A stretch of DNA of 15,085 nucleotides, taken from assembly GCA_013365365.1 (NCBI GenBank), contig JABVXU010000918.1:1-15085 (forward strand), given 5' to 3'. Below, in pieces: positions 1 to 9,400 of the stretch (position 1 is its first letter; each line of letters starts with the position of its first letter). The DNA is from Cruorifilaria tuberocauda. Lineage: Eukaryota > Nematoda > Chromadorea > Rhabditida > Onchocercidae. A model generated the notes under the pieces. It saw nothing but the letters and a program-made list of their open reading frames with translations, ran no database searches and had not been told where the DNA came from. The translations under genes and the position numbers were made by a program.

Positions 1-454
1 AAGAGTTCTTTCGCTTCTATTGCCTTTCTGGTAATTTCTAACTCACTCTCTGAGCATAGCACAACATTATCAACATATACTACATTCTTTGCAAATTCTA
101 TTGATAATTTTGAGTTCTCACATTCGATAGATATCTAATGGCCAGTAGAAAGGGTGATGATATTACGCCGAAAGGAACTCTTGCGAAACGAAACGTAACC
201 AGGTTTTCTTGAGTCGTTTCCTTCGTTATATTTTTCAGCCACAAAAATCTAGTGACAGTTTCAAGCGGCAAAAATGCCTTTTCTACATCGGCTATCGCCA
301 GACAACATCCTTGCCTTGCTCTTAATAGGATCCAATTAATAACGGTAACATTATAGGCCCCTTATATAGGCATTTAGTAACTCCTCTTCACAGATGCTTC
401 AAATACTACTTTTAGCTCTGTAGTGGAATTCTGAGGTATTATTGTCGCCTGATG
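1..454 (-). pseudogene. Decayed BEL/Pao retrotransposon reverse transcriptase fragment
   Basis: On the minus strand, one frame from about 454 to 137 reads through typical BEL/Pao reverse-transcriptase blocks: an H-Q-A...P-Q-N-S-T-T-E-L-K-V-V-F-E-A-S segment, then [20 protein letters not shown] (motif A, its aspartate codon at 287-289), [10 protein letters not shown] and [17 protein letters not shown]. Two in-frame TAA stops interrupt it at about 365-380. Near 133-140 the frame shifts, and the remainder (about 135 down to 1) gives VVYVDNVVLCSESELE and continues off the window edge. The catalytic box at 66-77 is YVDN rather than the family's YVDD, so one metal-binding aspartate is lost. The family call rests on the [17 protein letters not shown] and YVD motifs. 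With two stops, a frameshift and a changed catalytic residue the copy is dead. The integrase and RNase H parts would lie beyond base 1. Confidence 0.88.
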
Positions 455-460
455 AAACAA

Positions 461-658
461 TTAAGATGTTTCTTTCTGTTTCCTTATATTTTCTTTCTTA
501 TTTATTCGGTTTAATTTTGTAAGCATTGAAACTTCCTTGTAATAAATTTCGTTTTCTTTGTTGAAGAGACAGTCTTCTTCATTCGAGTACTTCTCGTATA
601 ATGTCACTTCCTTCTTCCATTCCTCATTGTTTAGTGGACAAATAATAACTCGCTCCAT
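461..658 (-). pseudogene. Short open frame next to the RT fragment, possible element remnant
   Basis: A 65-codon minus-strand frame rich in Glu, Lys and Asn lies immediately upstream of the reverse-transcriptase fragment and in the same frame, separated from it only by a TAA at 461-463. It does not match the part of BEL/Pao pol that normally precedes the HQA block. Its charged, helical composition would suit the N-terminal part of a gag protein, but I recognise no motif. It may be retrotransposon sequence brought next to the RT by an internal deletion, or chance. Confidence 0.25.
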
Positions 659-1018
659 TTCACCTCCAACTCCTTTACGTGGAGATTATGCCGTCTAATA
701 CCACTGCTTGATTCTCAACTTGGTTTTCTGTCCTTTTAACCAATTCTCAGTAGCGTTTCTCCGTAACCTAATTTGCTGGCTTTTCTTTCTATCTAATTCA
801 GTTGCCTTTTCTGCAGCTTTTCTCGCAGTGCTAGGAAGACACTGCAAATTTCTTCCAACGAGATGTGACTGAGAATTTTGTTTTTTGGTCTACTTTCCAC
901 ACATATCTCCTTATTTCTTCTTCTATTAATGCTCTCACTTTCAAATTCTATGATCTTATCCGAATGAAACTTACTTCTTCTTTCTTGAAGTATCCTTGAT
1001 TCGAATCCTGCTGGTTGA

Positions 1019-1696
1019 ACGCACAAGCAGACGGAAAATGAATCAGCACCAGCAGAAGGGCAAAAGAGGAAGAACCTAGAAGAATTGGTTAAGAAGCTGG
1101 TTACCACTAGTAAATTACCGACATTATGTCCGGTAGAATTTGATGGTAACCCGAGAATATGGGATGTTTATTAGTCGTTTGAACAAACAGTTCAGAAAAG
1201 AATAGATTTAACACGTACACAGAAATTCATGCATCTTTTAAGCGGTTTAAAAGAAGCGAGCGAAGAAATAAGTGACCTCATGGTAAATGACGAAAACTAC
1301 CCGCATGGAAATTTATACAAGCGATATGGTGACAAGAAAAAAAAGGATACAAGAACTCTACGAAAATATAGAAAATACTCGATACTAAAAAAGGAACCAC
1401 TTCAAAGGATATGAGAAATATTGGACCTATTGTCCCAGTTAAAAGGAATAGGCGAAAATATAGAAACATTACAACTGGATACGATGGTAATAGAAAGGGT
1501 ACCAAAGGACCTGGTTATGGCTCTGAAAAAGAAGAAAATCATCAATCCAGAATGGACGATGGAAGATATAATCCAATATTTAAAGAATATGATAAGGATC
1601 ATCGGTGATTCCGAAGAAAAGGTATCGACAAAAGGTCTAACAGAAAGGACGAAATCGCAAAGGTCAAGAACTTACGGTAAAGGAAATTCAATTTAG
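1019..1696 (+). pseudogene. Decayed BEL/Pao gag fragment (DUF1759-like)
   Basis: From a TGA at 1016-1018 the plus-strand frame opens into KLPTLCPVEFDGNPRIWDVY, the usual start of the DUF1759 gag domain (L-P-x-F-x-G-x-x-x-x-W). It continues with F-E-Q-T-V, RTQKFMHLLSGLKEASEEI and NDENYPHGNLYKRYGD, then DMRNI, LDLLSQLKGIGENIETLQL and ERVPKDLVMAL. This matches the family's order: F..SF, Q-K-F-x-Y-L...L-G-x-A, N-Y..A...L..R-Y-G, then D-L-R..L....L..L.. .GE. An in-frame TAG at 1172-1174 falls where the family often has an aromatic residue. The frame moves at the A8 run 1337-1344 and again before 1415. The fragment ends at a TAG near 1694. It is non-functional. DUF1759 proteins are gag-like products of BEL/Pao elements; the assignment is firm at family level. 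Confidence 0.8.
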
Positions 1697-2145
1697 AAAG
1701 GAACAACCTATAAAAGATCGCTGACGCTGTTATCGAATAAATAAATGTATAATTGTGATTTTTTAGATTTAAGGAAGCCTAACGTTCATTTTCACATCAC
1801 ATGAAAAAACTTTCCGGACGAAGCAGTAGAAAGTAAAGAGGATTTCCAAAGTCATTTTCAACAATCTTCATCATTTATGGAAAAGGGAATGATAGATTTT
1901 TATAATATCGATTAAAAAAAAGTTGCTATCAAAGAAACATTATAAATGTTTTAACGAAAGGCTCATCTTTTTCAACAAAGCCTTGAAATTTGTCGCTTTA
2001 TCGACTTTCAAAAAATTAAGGATCAAAGTAACTTAATAAAATCCTAAGACTGATTTCAATTCATTCCCTTTCTTTCTTTTATTGCATCGATTAACAAAAA
2101 GAAAATGAATTCAGTGATCGAATTTAGAAATATTAAATGTATAAA
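1697..2145. other. Non-coding AT-rich stretch
   Basis: No open frame of note, RNA gene or repeat unit was seen between the gag remnant and the small candidate exon. Short purine-rich and A/T runs are frequent. Confidence 0.6.
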
Positions 2146-2252
2146 ATGAATGGATCAAGATATTGTCAATATATTCATCATAGCACTTTAGCACAGTGTC
2201 TCGAAAATTGTGCTTCAGTAGATGATAGTTTAATACAATTCATGAATATGAA
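2146..2252 (+). other. Candidate small first exon on the plus strand
   Basis: An ATG at 2146 opens 35 codons beginning MNGSRYCQYIHHSTLAQC and containing three cysteines. It ends in phase 2 at a textbook donor, AA|GTGAGT (GT at 2253-2254). An AATTTAG acceptor-like site ends at 2127, so a spliced leader could join 18 bases before the ATG. I found no convincing second exon: the acceptors that would keep the frame, near 2360 and 2580, lack a pyrimidine tract. No family is recognised. It could be a chance frame. Confidence 0.2.
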
Positions 2253-2670
2253 GTGAGTTTGAAGATTAACTGATAGTAAATTTTGAAGGCAAAAAGAATT
2301 TTAATAGATCCATTAATTGAAGAATAAACGGAACTGATCCGAATGAAAAATAAAAAGATCAATACACTATCCGCGACTTACCTCTCATCATGCTAAATGT
2401 TCCAATTGAGCCAAATTAAAAACTAGTTTCGAATGATTTCTTTCTTTCTCTCGACTAATTTTGGACGGATCGTTTTGGATCACTATCTATAAACTCATTC
2501 CGCTCATCCCACATGGTGAAAGATGAAAAATCATCCCAATTATCGATGAGGTTATTTCAATCATGGGCATAAATTGGAAGATGCAAGTATTTTGTGAAAT
2601 GTAAGATATTTAGAACTATATCATTGATCGATGATATGGTTGAAAATTTGGAATTATTATTTTCTGCAAT
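2253..2670. other. Non-coding stretch 3' of the phosphatase gene
   Basis: No convincing coding sequence was seen on either strand. The upper edge holds the likely 3' untranslated region of the phosphatase gene, which reads leftwards. Confidence 0.5.
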
Positions 2671-2676
2671 TTTATT
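2671..2676 (-). terminator. Candidate AATAAA polyadenylation signal of the phosphatase gene
   Basis: The minus strand reads AATAAA about 20 bases after the TGA stop at 2697-2699. This is the canonical signal, but the motif is common in such AT-rich DNA and the 3' UTR would be very short. Confidence 0.4.
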
Positions 2677-2696
2677 CGAATAGAATACAAAATATT

Positions 2697-4786
2697 TCAC
2701 GTATTAGATTTCATGCTGCCACGGAAGCTATCAATAGATTCGCATATAAAACCCTCTGCTGCAGCTTTTCGTGATGCAAACGATGAACTGTCATTGTTTT
2801 TTGTGAAAAAATTTCGGAAGTGTTCTTGTCCTGAAAACCCAAACATTAAGTAAATTACTTATTGATAAATTGCTTAAAACCACTCAATCACTTATAGTTA
2901 TTTATCTGATAGCTTCATCAAAAAAGATAAACAAAGTAATATAAACAAAGCTAGCTTCAGTTGTTAAAATGTATCATTTAAACGAAACGAAGCAATATAA
3001 ACTATGCATTAGTTCTACAGTTAATATCTATATGTCCATTGGAAGTTCTATTACATGTCGTTACGTTGTAATTCTACGTCGCAGAGGGACAACAGCTTAC
3101 CTTGTGTTTCAGGTGTTACCGGGCAAAGTAATATGAAACCAACTCTTAAATCTTTCTCCACTTGCATTATGGCACATTTATTATTCTGACAATTTAAATA
3201 ATAAATTTTTAAGAATCCAACTCAGAATTTAAAGAATTTTGATTGTAGAAATTTCAATTTTTACAAGTTATTTGTAAATTTTACCTTTGATAAAAGATAA
3301 CGCGGCGCTGAAAAAACCGAAACTAATCGTCGTTTGCAAAAGAAACCATAACCATTCATTATCATCTGAACACGAAATTTTTTCAGAAGTCAAAATATAA
3401 AAGTAATTATAGTTTTTGACTCTAATTTTGTTTTCAATATTTTCAAGCTATGCTGAAAATAAAAAACTAATTACAAGGCTTCATTTAGCAAAATAAATTT
3501 CGTGCTTATTAAACGAGAAAAAAAGAACTGGAATCTTCTACGATGACAGAAAGATATTAGCTTCCAGACTAGCAATAATTGCAAATACAAACAGGAAACA
3601 GGACGATACCTGATGCGCTCGGACAATGAGGTCGATATTTAATTGTTCACAGCAAGCAATTACAGTATCTTCACCAAAAAAATAACCGGCTCCACGAATT
3701 GAATTTTTAATGAAACCTTTCAAATCAAGCATAGGATCAGACCATAACAGACTACATGCTAGGGGTAATTCTATTGGATCAGGAATTGGACGCTTGATCT
3801 GAAATTTCAGGACATTTATAAAGTAATGCAAAACTAAGGAACATTATTAAACAAAACATTTCTCAGCAAAATAAAATTTGGTATCACAACTGAAAACATA
3901 AATAGTTGCATGATTAAACATCATTCACAAATTAATCTACTAAAGCATCAAATTAATATTAATTTAACCTTTCTAATGTCATTCAAACTCTTTAATTCCG
4001 GTCCGATACCTCCATGAATGCAAAATATTTTGTTATGAATTATAGCTGCAAGTGGTAAGCAAGCAAATAGTTCATTAAATGCATTCCACAACGTAAATCC
4101 TTCATTATTTGTTGGAAATCTCCGCTCAAGCTCCACTTGGAAGCCATATGTTCGATTAATATCTGATGATTCATGATTCCCACGTAACATGTTGAACTAA
4201 ATTAGTTTTAATTATTTCAATTAAACAATTTGTTTTATATGAGCAGCATAATTTTGTTAATTATTCACCGACCATCTTTGGAAACATTAATTTGTGTGCT
4301 AAAAGGCAACAAATTGTTTCCAATGAATTTGTCCCGCGATCAACGTAATCACCAAGAAATACAAAACGTCGTTGTACTGCTCCACTCTTCCGACCTGTGC
4401 CAAGAACGGAAAATATTCGATGTAGATCTTCGTACTGAAACAATCTCTGCTTCTTCTAACCAAATGATTTAGCTATAAAAATTAATTTGAATGAAAAAAA
4501 GAAAGAATGAATGAAATTATGAAATCATTGTTTTAAAAAAATCTCTGTCGTTGTTAAGCTTTTCAGAATATCTTTCAAATTTTTAATATCAATTATTTCC
4601 TCAGCAATCTTCAGAATATTGGAAAAGAAACGGATTATTTACAATTATTTTAATGAGAAGAGAAAAATGGCATACCTGTCCATGGATATCGCCTATCACA
4701 ACACATGGTGCATCAACTTCCAATAGAGTTGGTTCCGACAGAAATAATTTTTTTGCATCACCCAAGACGGGCAAAAGTTCTTGCAT
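2697..4786 (-). CDS. PP1-like serine/threonine protein phosphatase, seven exons
   Basis: The product is a metallo-phosphatase of the PPP family, nearest to PP1, which removes phosphate from Ser/Thr. Exons (minus strand): 4676-4786, 4273-4434, 3969-4196, 3610-3798, 3285-3365, 3101-3185 and 2697-2830. All junctions join in phase and give about 329 residues, close to the roughly 330 of PP1. Visible motifs: GDIHGQ (residues 32-37), GDYVDRG, LRGNHE, IFCIHGGIGPEL, LLWSDP, SIRGAGYFFG, VRAHQ, NGYGFF and SAPRY. The metal ligands (Asp and His of GDIHG, Asp of GDYVDRG, Asn of RGNHE, His of HGG and RAHQ) and the phosphate-binding arginines are present. The loop after SAP is unusual: RYLLSKNNKCAIM replaces NYCGEFDNAGAMM, so the reactive Cys of PP1 is Leu. 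The ATG at 4786 is the first Met, but similarity begins about two residues earlier and the frame stays open upstream, so an earlier exon may be missing. The second intron has a weak GTCGGT donor. Confidence 0.93.
4676..4786 (-). other. Phosphatase exon 1 (GDIHGQ exon)
   Basis: This exon encodes 37 residues, including KLFLSEPTLLEV and the first metal motif GDIHGQ, and ends exactly at CAG|GTATGC. The next exon begins YEDLHRIF after TTTCAG, which restores the family's GDIHGQY-x-D-L. The frame stays open upstream of the Met as ...FSPIDYT back to a stop near 4850. No AG acceptor lies close to the ATG, so the real 5' end is unresolved. Confidence 0.8.
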
Positions 4787-5550
4787 AGTGTAATCAATTG
4801 GTGAAAAGCAAATAATTAAGTTTGTTATAATTACAAAACTTTTTTGTCATGATTGAGTAAACAGATGGATTATTCAATTCGCTAGGATTTTAAAGTTTTA
4901 AATTTTATTCACTGCTATGCACAAATTAAATCCAATATTTGGCAACAAATCAATACTTCGTCTATATCGTGTGATAATAATTCTGTGTAATAATATTTAA
5001 TTACAGTAATTGATAATATGTCAAAGAGAGAAAGCTTTCAAACAAATAAATGTTGAAACTTATTGGAAGTGTAAGTGATATGTTTCTTCAGAAAAGTTAC
5101 ATACGCTGGATTTGACATTTTTTGAACTCTAAATATTTATAATTTTTCACTTTTCAACGAAAATTTTTGTTGATTCAATTAAAATTCAATAGGAAAGTAA
5201 AATGAAAAATAATGCAACACAAAGTTTTGATTAAACTTTTTGTTGAATTGAAAAGGAGTTACCGAAATTTAACATGATAAACTGAGAAATAACCGCTCTT
5301 TGTAGAGAAAATGTTTAAATGAATAAAATTTTCAACAAAGCTTCAAAGTTAATGCATTCAACAATGTTATTTAAAATTAATATCTCATTTAAATCAACAT
5401 GGAGATTTTGAAATGAAATTAAAAAACGCAATTTTTTAATACCATTACTTTTCATCAATTCGATTCAGAAATAAACTTCTAAAATTTTTTTCAGCAAAGT
5501 GCGTTTAATAAACTTATCAAATCAAGCATTTTTTTAGTTAATCTATTAAA
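4787..5550. other. Intergenic region between PTR and phosphatase genes
   Basis: This 764-base AT-rich gap lies between two genes on the same strand. The minus strand reads ATTAAA at 5504-5509, 42 bases past the PTR stop codon, a plausible variant polyadenylation signal. A further 5' phosphatase exon may be hidden here, but I could not identify one. Confidence 0.5.
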
Positions 5551-6472
5551 TTATTTTGATGAGCGACGAGACTTTTTCATGTAACACTCCAAGTCATCGA
5601 AAATAATTAAAATTATAGGTAACAAAATTAATGCATGAATCATTCCCAATACAATTAATAGTATTATTGTCTTCCAGAATACAGCAACCACGTAAGCTTT
5701 TACCATAACCATAGGTAATACGCCTAAAACTATTCAAACTGTTAATTATTTTAAAAACCTTTATTATTGCAAAATAATCAAAAATTTGATCATTTTGTCC
5801 TTAATCATGGAATTAGATAAAGATAGATTTGATCTTAAATAAAAGCTTATTGTTCGAAAGTTTTCTGCACTAGTTATCAATAAACAATAGTATCACTGAC
5901 CTAGCAAAGTGCTAAGTCCCGACTGAATTACGGGCCATCCGACACTTTTTAAAGTGGTAAGGAATCTTGCTCGACTATCATTACTTGAATTATTACAATG
6001 ATTGCTTCTACTGATTGGTGGTAATACCGATAAATTTCTGACATTTGACTCGGAACCAACAATAATTGAAATGGGTTGATGACACTGTTCTTTCGATTTC
6101 GTATTATCATTCTGCATACTTATGAGCAAGTGAAAGTTTGAATTGAAATTCGAGATCAATATAGCTTCAAAATACCCTCATATAATATGACAAATGGATC
6201 AGAAATCAAGATCGGATGAAAAAGTGAAAATACCTTTTGTGCAAGATAATGATAGCAGATATGAGCGCTGTAATCAACCGAGAAGCCAATGCTCATTAGT
6301 AAACTTATCAGAGAAATGGCATCCAATCGTACCTTCCATAAATGCAAATATGCAAGCGCTCCAAAACAAATGGATAGGATGGAAATAACAACGGCTAATA
6401 CAGCACGTAAATCAGTAATGAAGAAGTAAACTAAGGCTGACATTAAAACGACCGCAGAAACTGCAATGATTA
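5551..6472 (-). other. PTR exons 14-16: C-terminal membrane block
   Basis: Exon 14 (6234-6472) encodes three helices: IIAVSAVVLMSALVYFFI, VLAVVISILSICFGALAY and ISLISLLMSIGFSVDYSAH, ending CYHYLAQK. Exon 15 (5901-6111) begins NDNTKSKEQ and holds a hydrophilic stretch rich in Ser and Asn before the conserved LKSVGWPVIQSGLSTLLG. Exon 16 (5551-5723) begins VLPMVMVKAY, has the last two helices and ends in a short basic tail, KKSRRSSK, then TAA at 5551-5553. The junctions are AAG|GTATTT to TATGCAG|AAT (phase 0) and CTAG|GTCAGT to TTTTAG|GCG (phase 1). Confidence 0.92.
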
Positions 6473-9400
6473 CTGAATTTAATAACATGAAATGCGAGAT
6501 ATTATAAAATCATTCATACCCAAAACAATTAATTATTAAGTATATTTGCTATTTCTATCGCTCTTTTTTTCCTTTTCATATCTCATATCAACGTTTTCGA
6601 AGGAATCTGTTTCCCTCAGATTAGTGAGAATTTTTATTTTGCGTTTTTTTATTTGAGACGTATTGCTGAGTTTCATTTCGAAAGTTTAAAAAAAATGACG
6701 ACAAACATGCAGTTTGGATGAAATTAGTTGCTGCACTTGCTGCTGATTCAGTTGGGACTTTTTCCAGCGGATGATGTGAGCTAACATTGAAGAATTTAGC
6801 ATATTTCGATATTATTAATCGCCTAAATCAGCAATATAAAATGTTAACAATTATGTATACAACGATGATGAAAAGGATAAAGATTTTTGCACATTCTAAT
6901 CAATGCGACAATTTTTTTGAATTTATCTAAATTGGTTATTCAAGGGAAAAAGTTTGGCATTGCTACTTATTATGATAATCTTTCACAATAAAGCATTTAT
7001 ATTCATTAATAAACAGTTCTGATGTTAGTGAATTTTTTAAACATAATACGATGTCGAAATTGAAATTTCGGCGGCGAAATTAAACTAAATATAGTATTGA
7101 ACAAAATAAAATGAAAACCTTTGTTGCATGAGCTTTTGTACATCTAAAAAGTTGCTCATATTACGGTAAGTTATTAACCAAAAGAAACCGGAAATCACCT
7201 CCACACCATCTGATCTTTTCCTTAAAATTATTATTGCTGTATAATCGCAAGGATTTTTTTGGAAATATAAATTTATCCATCAAAACATAAACGAGAAAGT
7301 AACAAATCTTTCATTCTTTTGAATTTAACGCGAAGTTTTTTTTCGCTTTTCATAAAAATTGTTAATCATTTTAGAGATAAAAAATTGCGAGAAATGAGTG
7401 AAATCTGCCAAAGAAATAAATTGGCCCAGTGGAGATACCCGAACTTCCTCTCTCACATGAATAATAATAGCGCTATAAATACGCTATGATATTCAACAGG
7501 TAATGTGATGGGAAAATTTCCCCATCCCTTCCAAAAAATTCCTGTAACCTTCTGGAATACCACTATCCAATTCAATTAAAATTGCTCAAAGGGTTTAAAT
7601 GTTTTTATGAGTGGACGCGGTGAAAATGGATATAAAAACTGTACTTTTACGATGTAACACTTGGGGATGGATTTTTCCTGATTCTTTATCCGGTACTTCA
7701 TCTGATTGGAATATTTTCATATTTTTCCACTCAGTTGATTATCCAAATGTTAAATGGTTGAAAAAATTTTTTAGTGAGATATTGCATTCATTAGAGAAAG
7801 CAGTGGGAGAGAGAAAGAAATTTCTTTTTTCTGATAGGCAATGAGTGGAATTAAACATTTTTTAAACATTTGGAGATGACCTAGTAACTCAAAATTCAAT
7901 CTTTCTTGTAGAACATTATAATAAGCTCAAATATTTTATTTTATTTTTATTGAAAAATAAAAAAAATACTTTATTTTAAAAGAATCAATGTATATTTAAA
8001 GTTAGAGGAATATCGACTAAGTTACCATTTAAATCGGTAACTTTCAATTAAGTCAGCTATCTTGGCTAAGCTTGCAAATATATTTCTTGGATATGATTGC
8101 TTTTCAATTAAATATTCAGAAAAATGTAATCAATCACAACTAACTCAGTCGTGATGAATTTTTCTTCCATTTCATATTCTCGAAATGTTGAAAGTAATTT
8201 GTCTTGTCGCCAGAAATTACTTTCATCGTCCCAAAATGCTACTGTCTATAGGATAAATCTGATTGTAACATTTATTTTAAGATTATGTAGTGAAGCTGAT
8301 TAAATTATTCCATTCCTAATAGAATTTTGCTGGAATAAATTATTCTTTTATAATCATTTCTTTGAACCATTTCTCTAATTCCATCAGTTTTCGAATTATT
8401 TTACGAAATAATAAATTGAATTTCCTTACTTTCTACTATTCTAGCAATAACCGATCAATTTTTCTTCTTCCCAGTGTTCGTGTATAAAAAGTGGAAAAAT
8501 CATCGTGAATTCTACTAACATCAGCAAAATCCCTAGTCCATAAGACAGTTCCATCTGATCCCATACCGAATTTTGGTATCGTCTCCAACTCTTCAATTAG
8601 ACGATCAAATTTATTTCGAATGAAAACATCAGCAAAATTAGGCATTGGATAAAGCGCGAAATTGACGACGAATGCTTCATTGAGGGTAAAACGTTGTAAT
8701 TGCCGTGAAATTACATTCATGCTTGAATTTTCCAAATACAAATTTTCCATATCAAAATCTGTATTCACTTTCGTGCATAGATATGATATTACCTAAAGTT
8801 ATAATTTAAATTTAGTTCGAATTTCAGAGATCAGAGAAAATTAGCAAATAAACAACGTTTGAACAAAACGAATTTCAAAAAAAAGTCAAATTAAATACCT
8901 ATTGCTCAACCTTTTCAATCTAACTTGGTTTTATAGAACATTAACGCAATTTTTTTCAGTCTGAGTTTGAATATTTGAAATGATTTTATATTGTCTCTCA
9001 ATCAATTGGTATGGAACTATCGCGGGAATTAACTTCAACATAAATGAAAAAAAAAAGAGAAAATAAATCGGTTTTTCCTAAACTTACAATAATGTGAGCA
9101 ATGAAAGTGGCGATAACAATGAATTTTGTAAATGGTAAATGAAGGATATTGACAAATTTTTGTAGAACAATTTCACTGTTTTTCGGTGGTTTCTGCAACA
9201 TTTTCGGTGAGTAAGAATCGCCACTATTTAAACAACATTTTGCGACACCAACGTCAACAGTGTATAATTTATGAGAATCTTTTTGTCCAATTTTTGACCA
9301 CAATCCATTTAGCACATTTTTCGATTTAAGAATCTGCAAAAAATTTATATAGAGTAAATCATAGATTTATAGGTTATGATATCCCAGGGGAAATTTTGCT

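Larger units (their letters stand above)
1..1696. mobile_element. Rearranged BEL/Pao LTR-retrotransposon remnant
   Basis: This block joins a minus-strand pol fragment (1-454) and a plus-strand gag fragment (1019-1696), which diverge from a stretch at about 660-1018 that has no clear coding identity. An intact BEL/Pao element carries gag and pol in the same direction, so either one element was inverted internally or two copies abut head to head. I could not see long terminal repeats, a primer-binding site or a polypurine tract. The left end lies outside the window and the right end is taken as the end of gag similarity. Confidence 0.7.

Noticed and set aside
793..1107. Minus-strand 104-codon open frame
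   Set aside because: It lies between and partly opposite the retrotransposon remnants, overlaps the gag frame on the other strand, has no motif and lacks a gene context.
1278..1602. Minus-strand frames rich in Phe, Ile and Ser
   Set aside because: They are antisense shadows of the plus-strand gag fragment.
4230..4472. Plus-strand 80-codon frame
   Set aside because: It is antisense to phosphatase exon 2, which carries GDYVDRG and correct splice sites.
6194..6388. Plus-strand 64-codon frame
   Set aside because: It is antisense to PTR exon 14, which encodes recognisable transmembrane motifs.
7611..7844. Plus-strand 77-codon frame inside PTR intron 13
   Set aside because: It shows no known domain, no splice signals that extend it, and the first codon is GTG; a nested gene cannot be excluded but nothing supports it.
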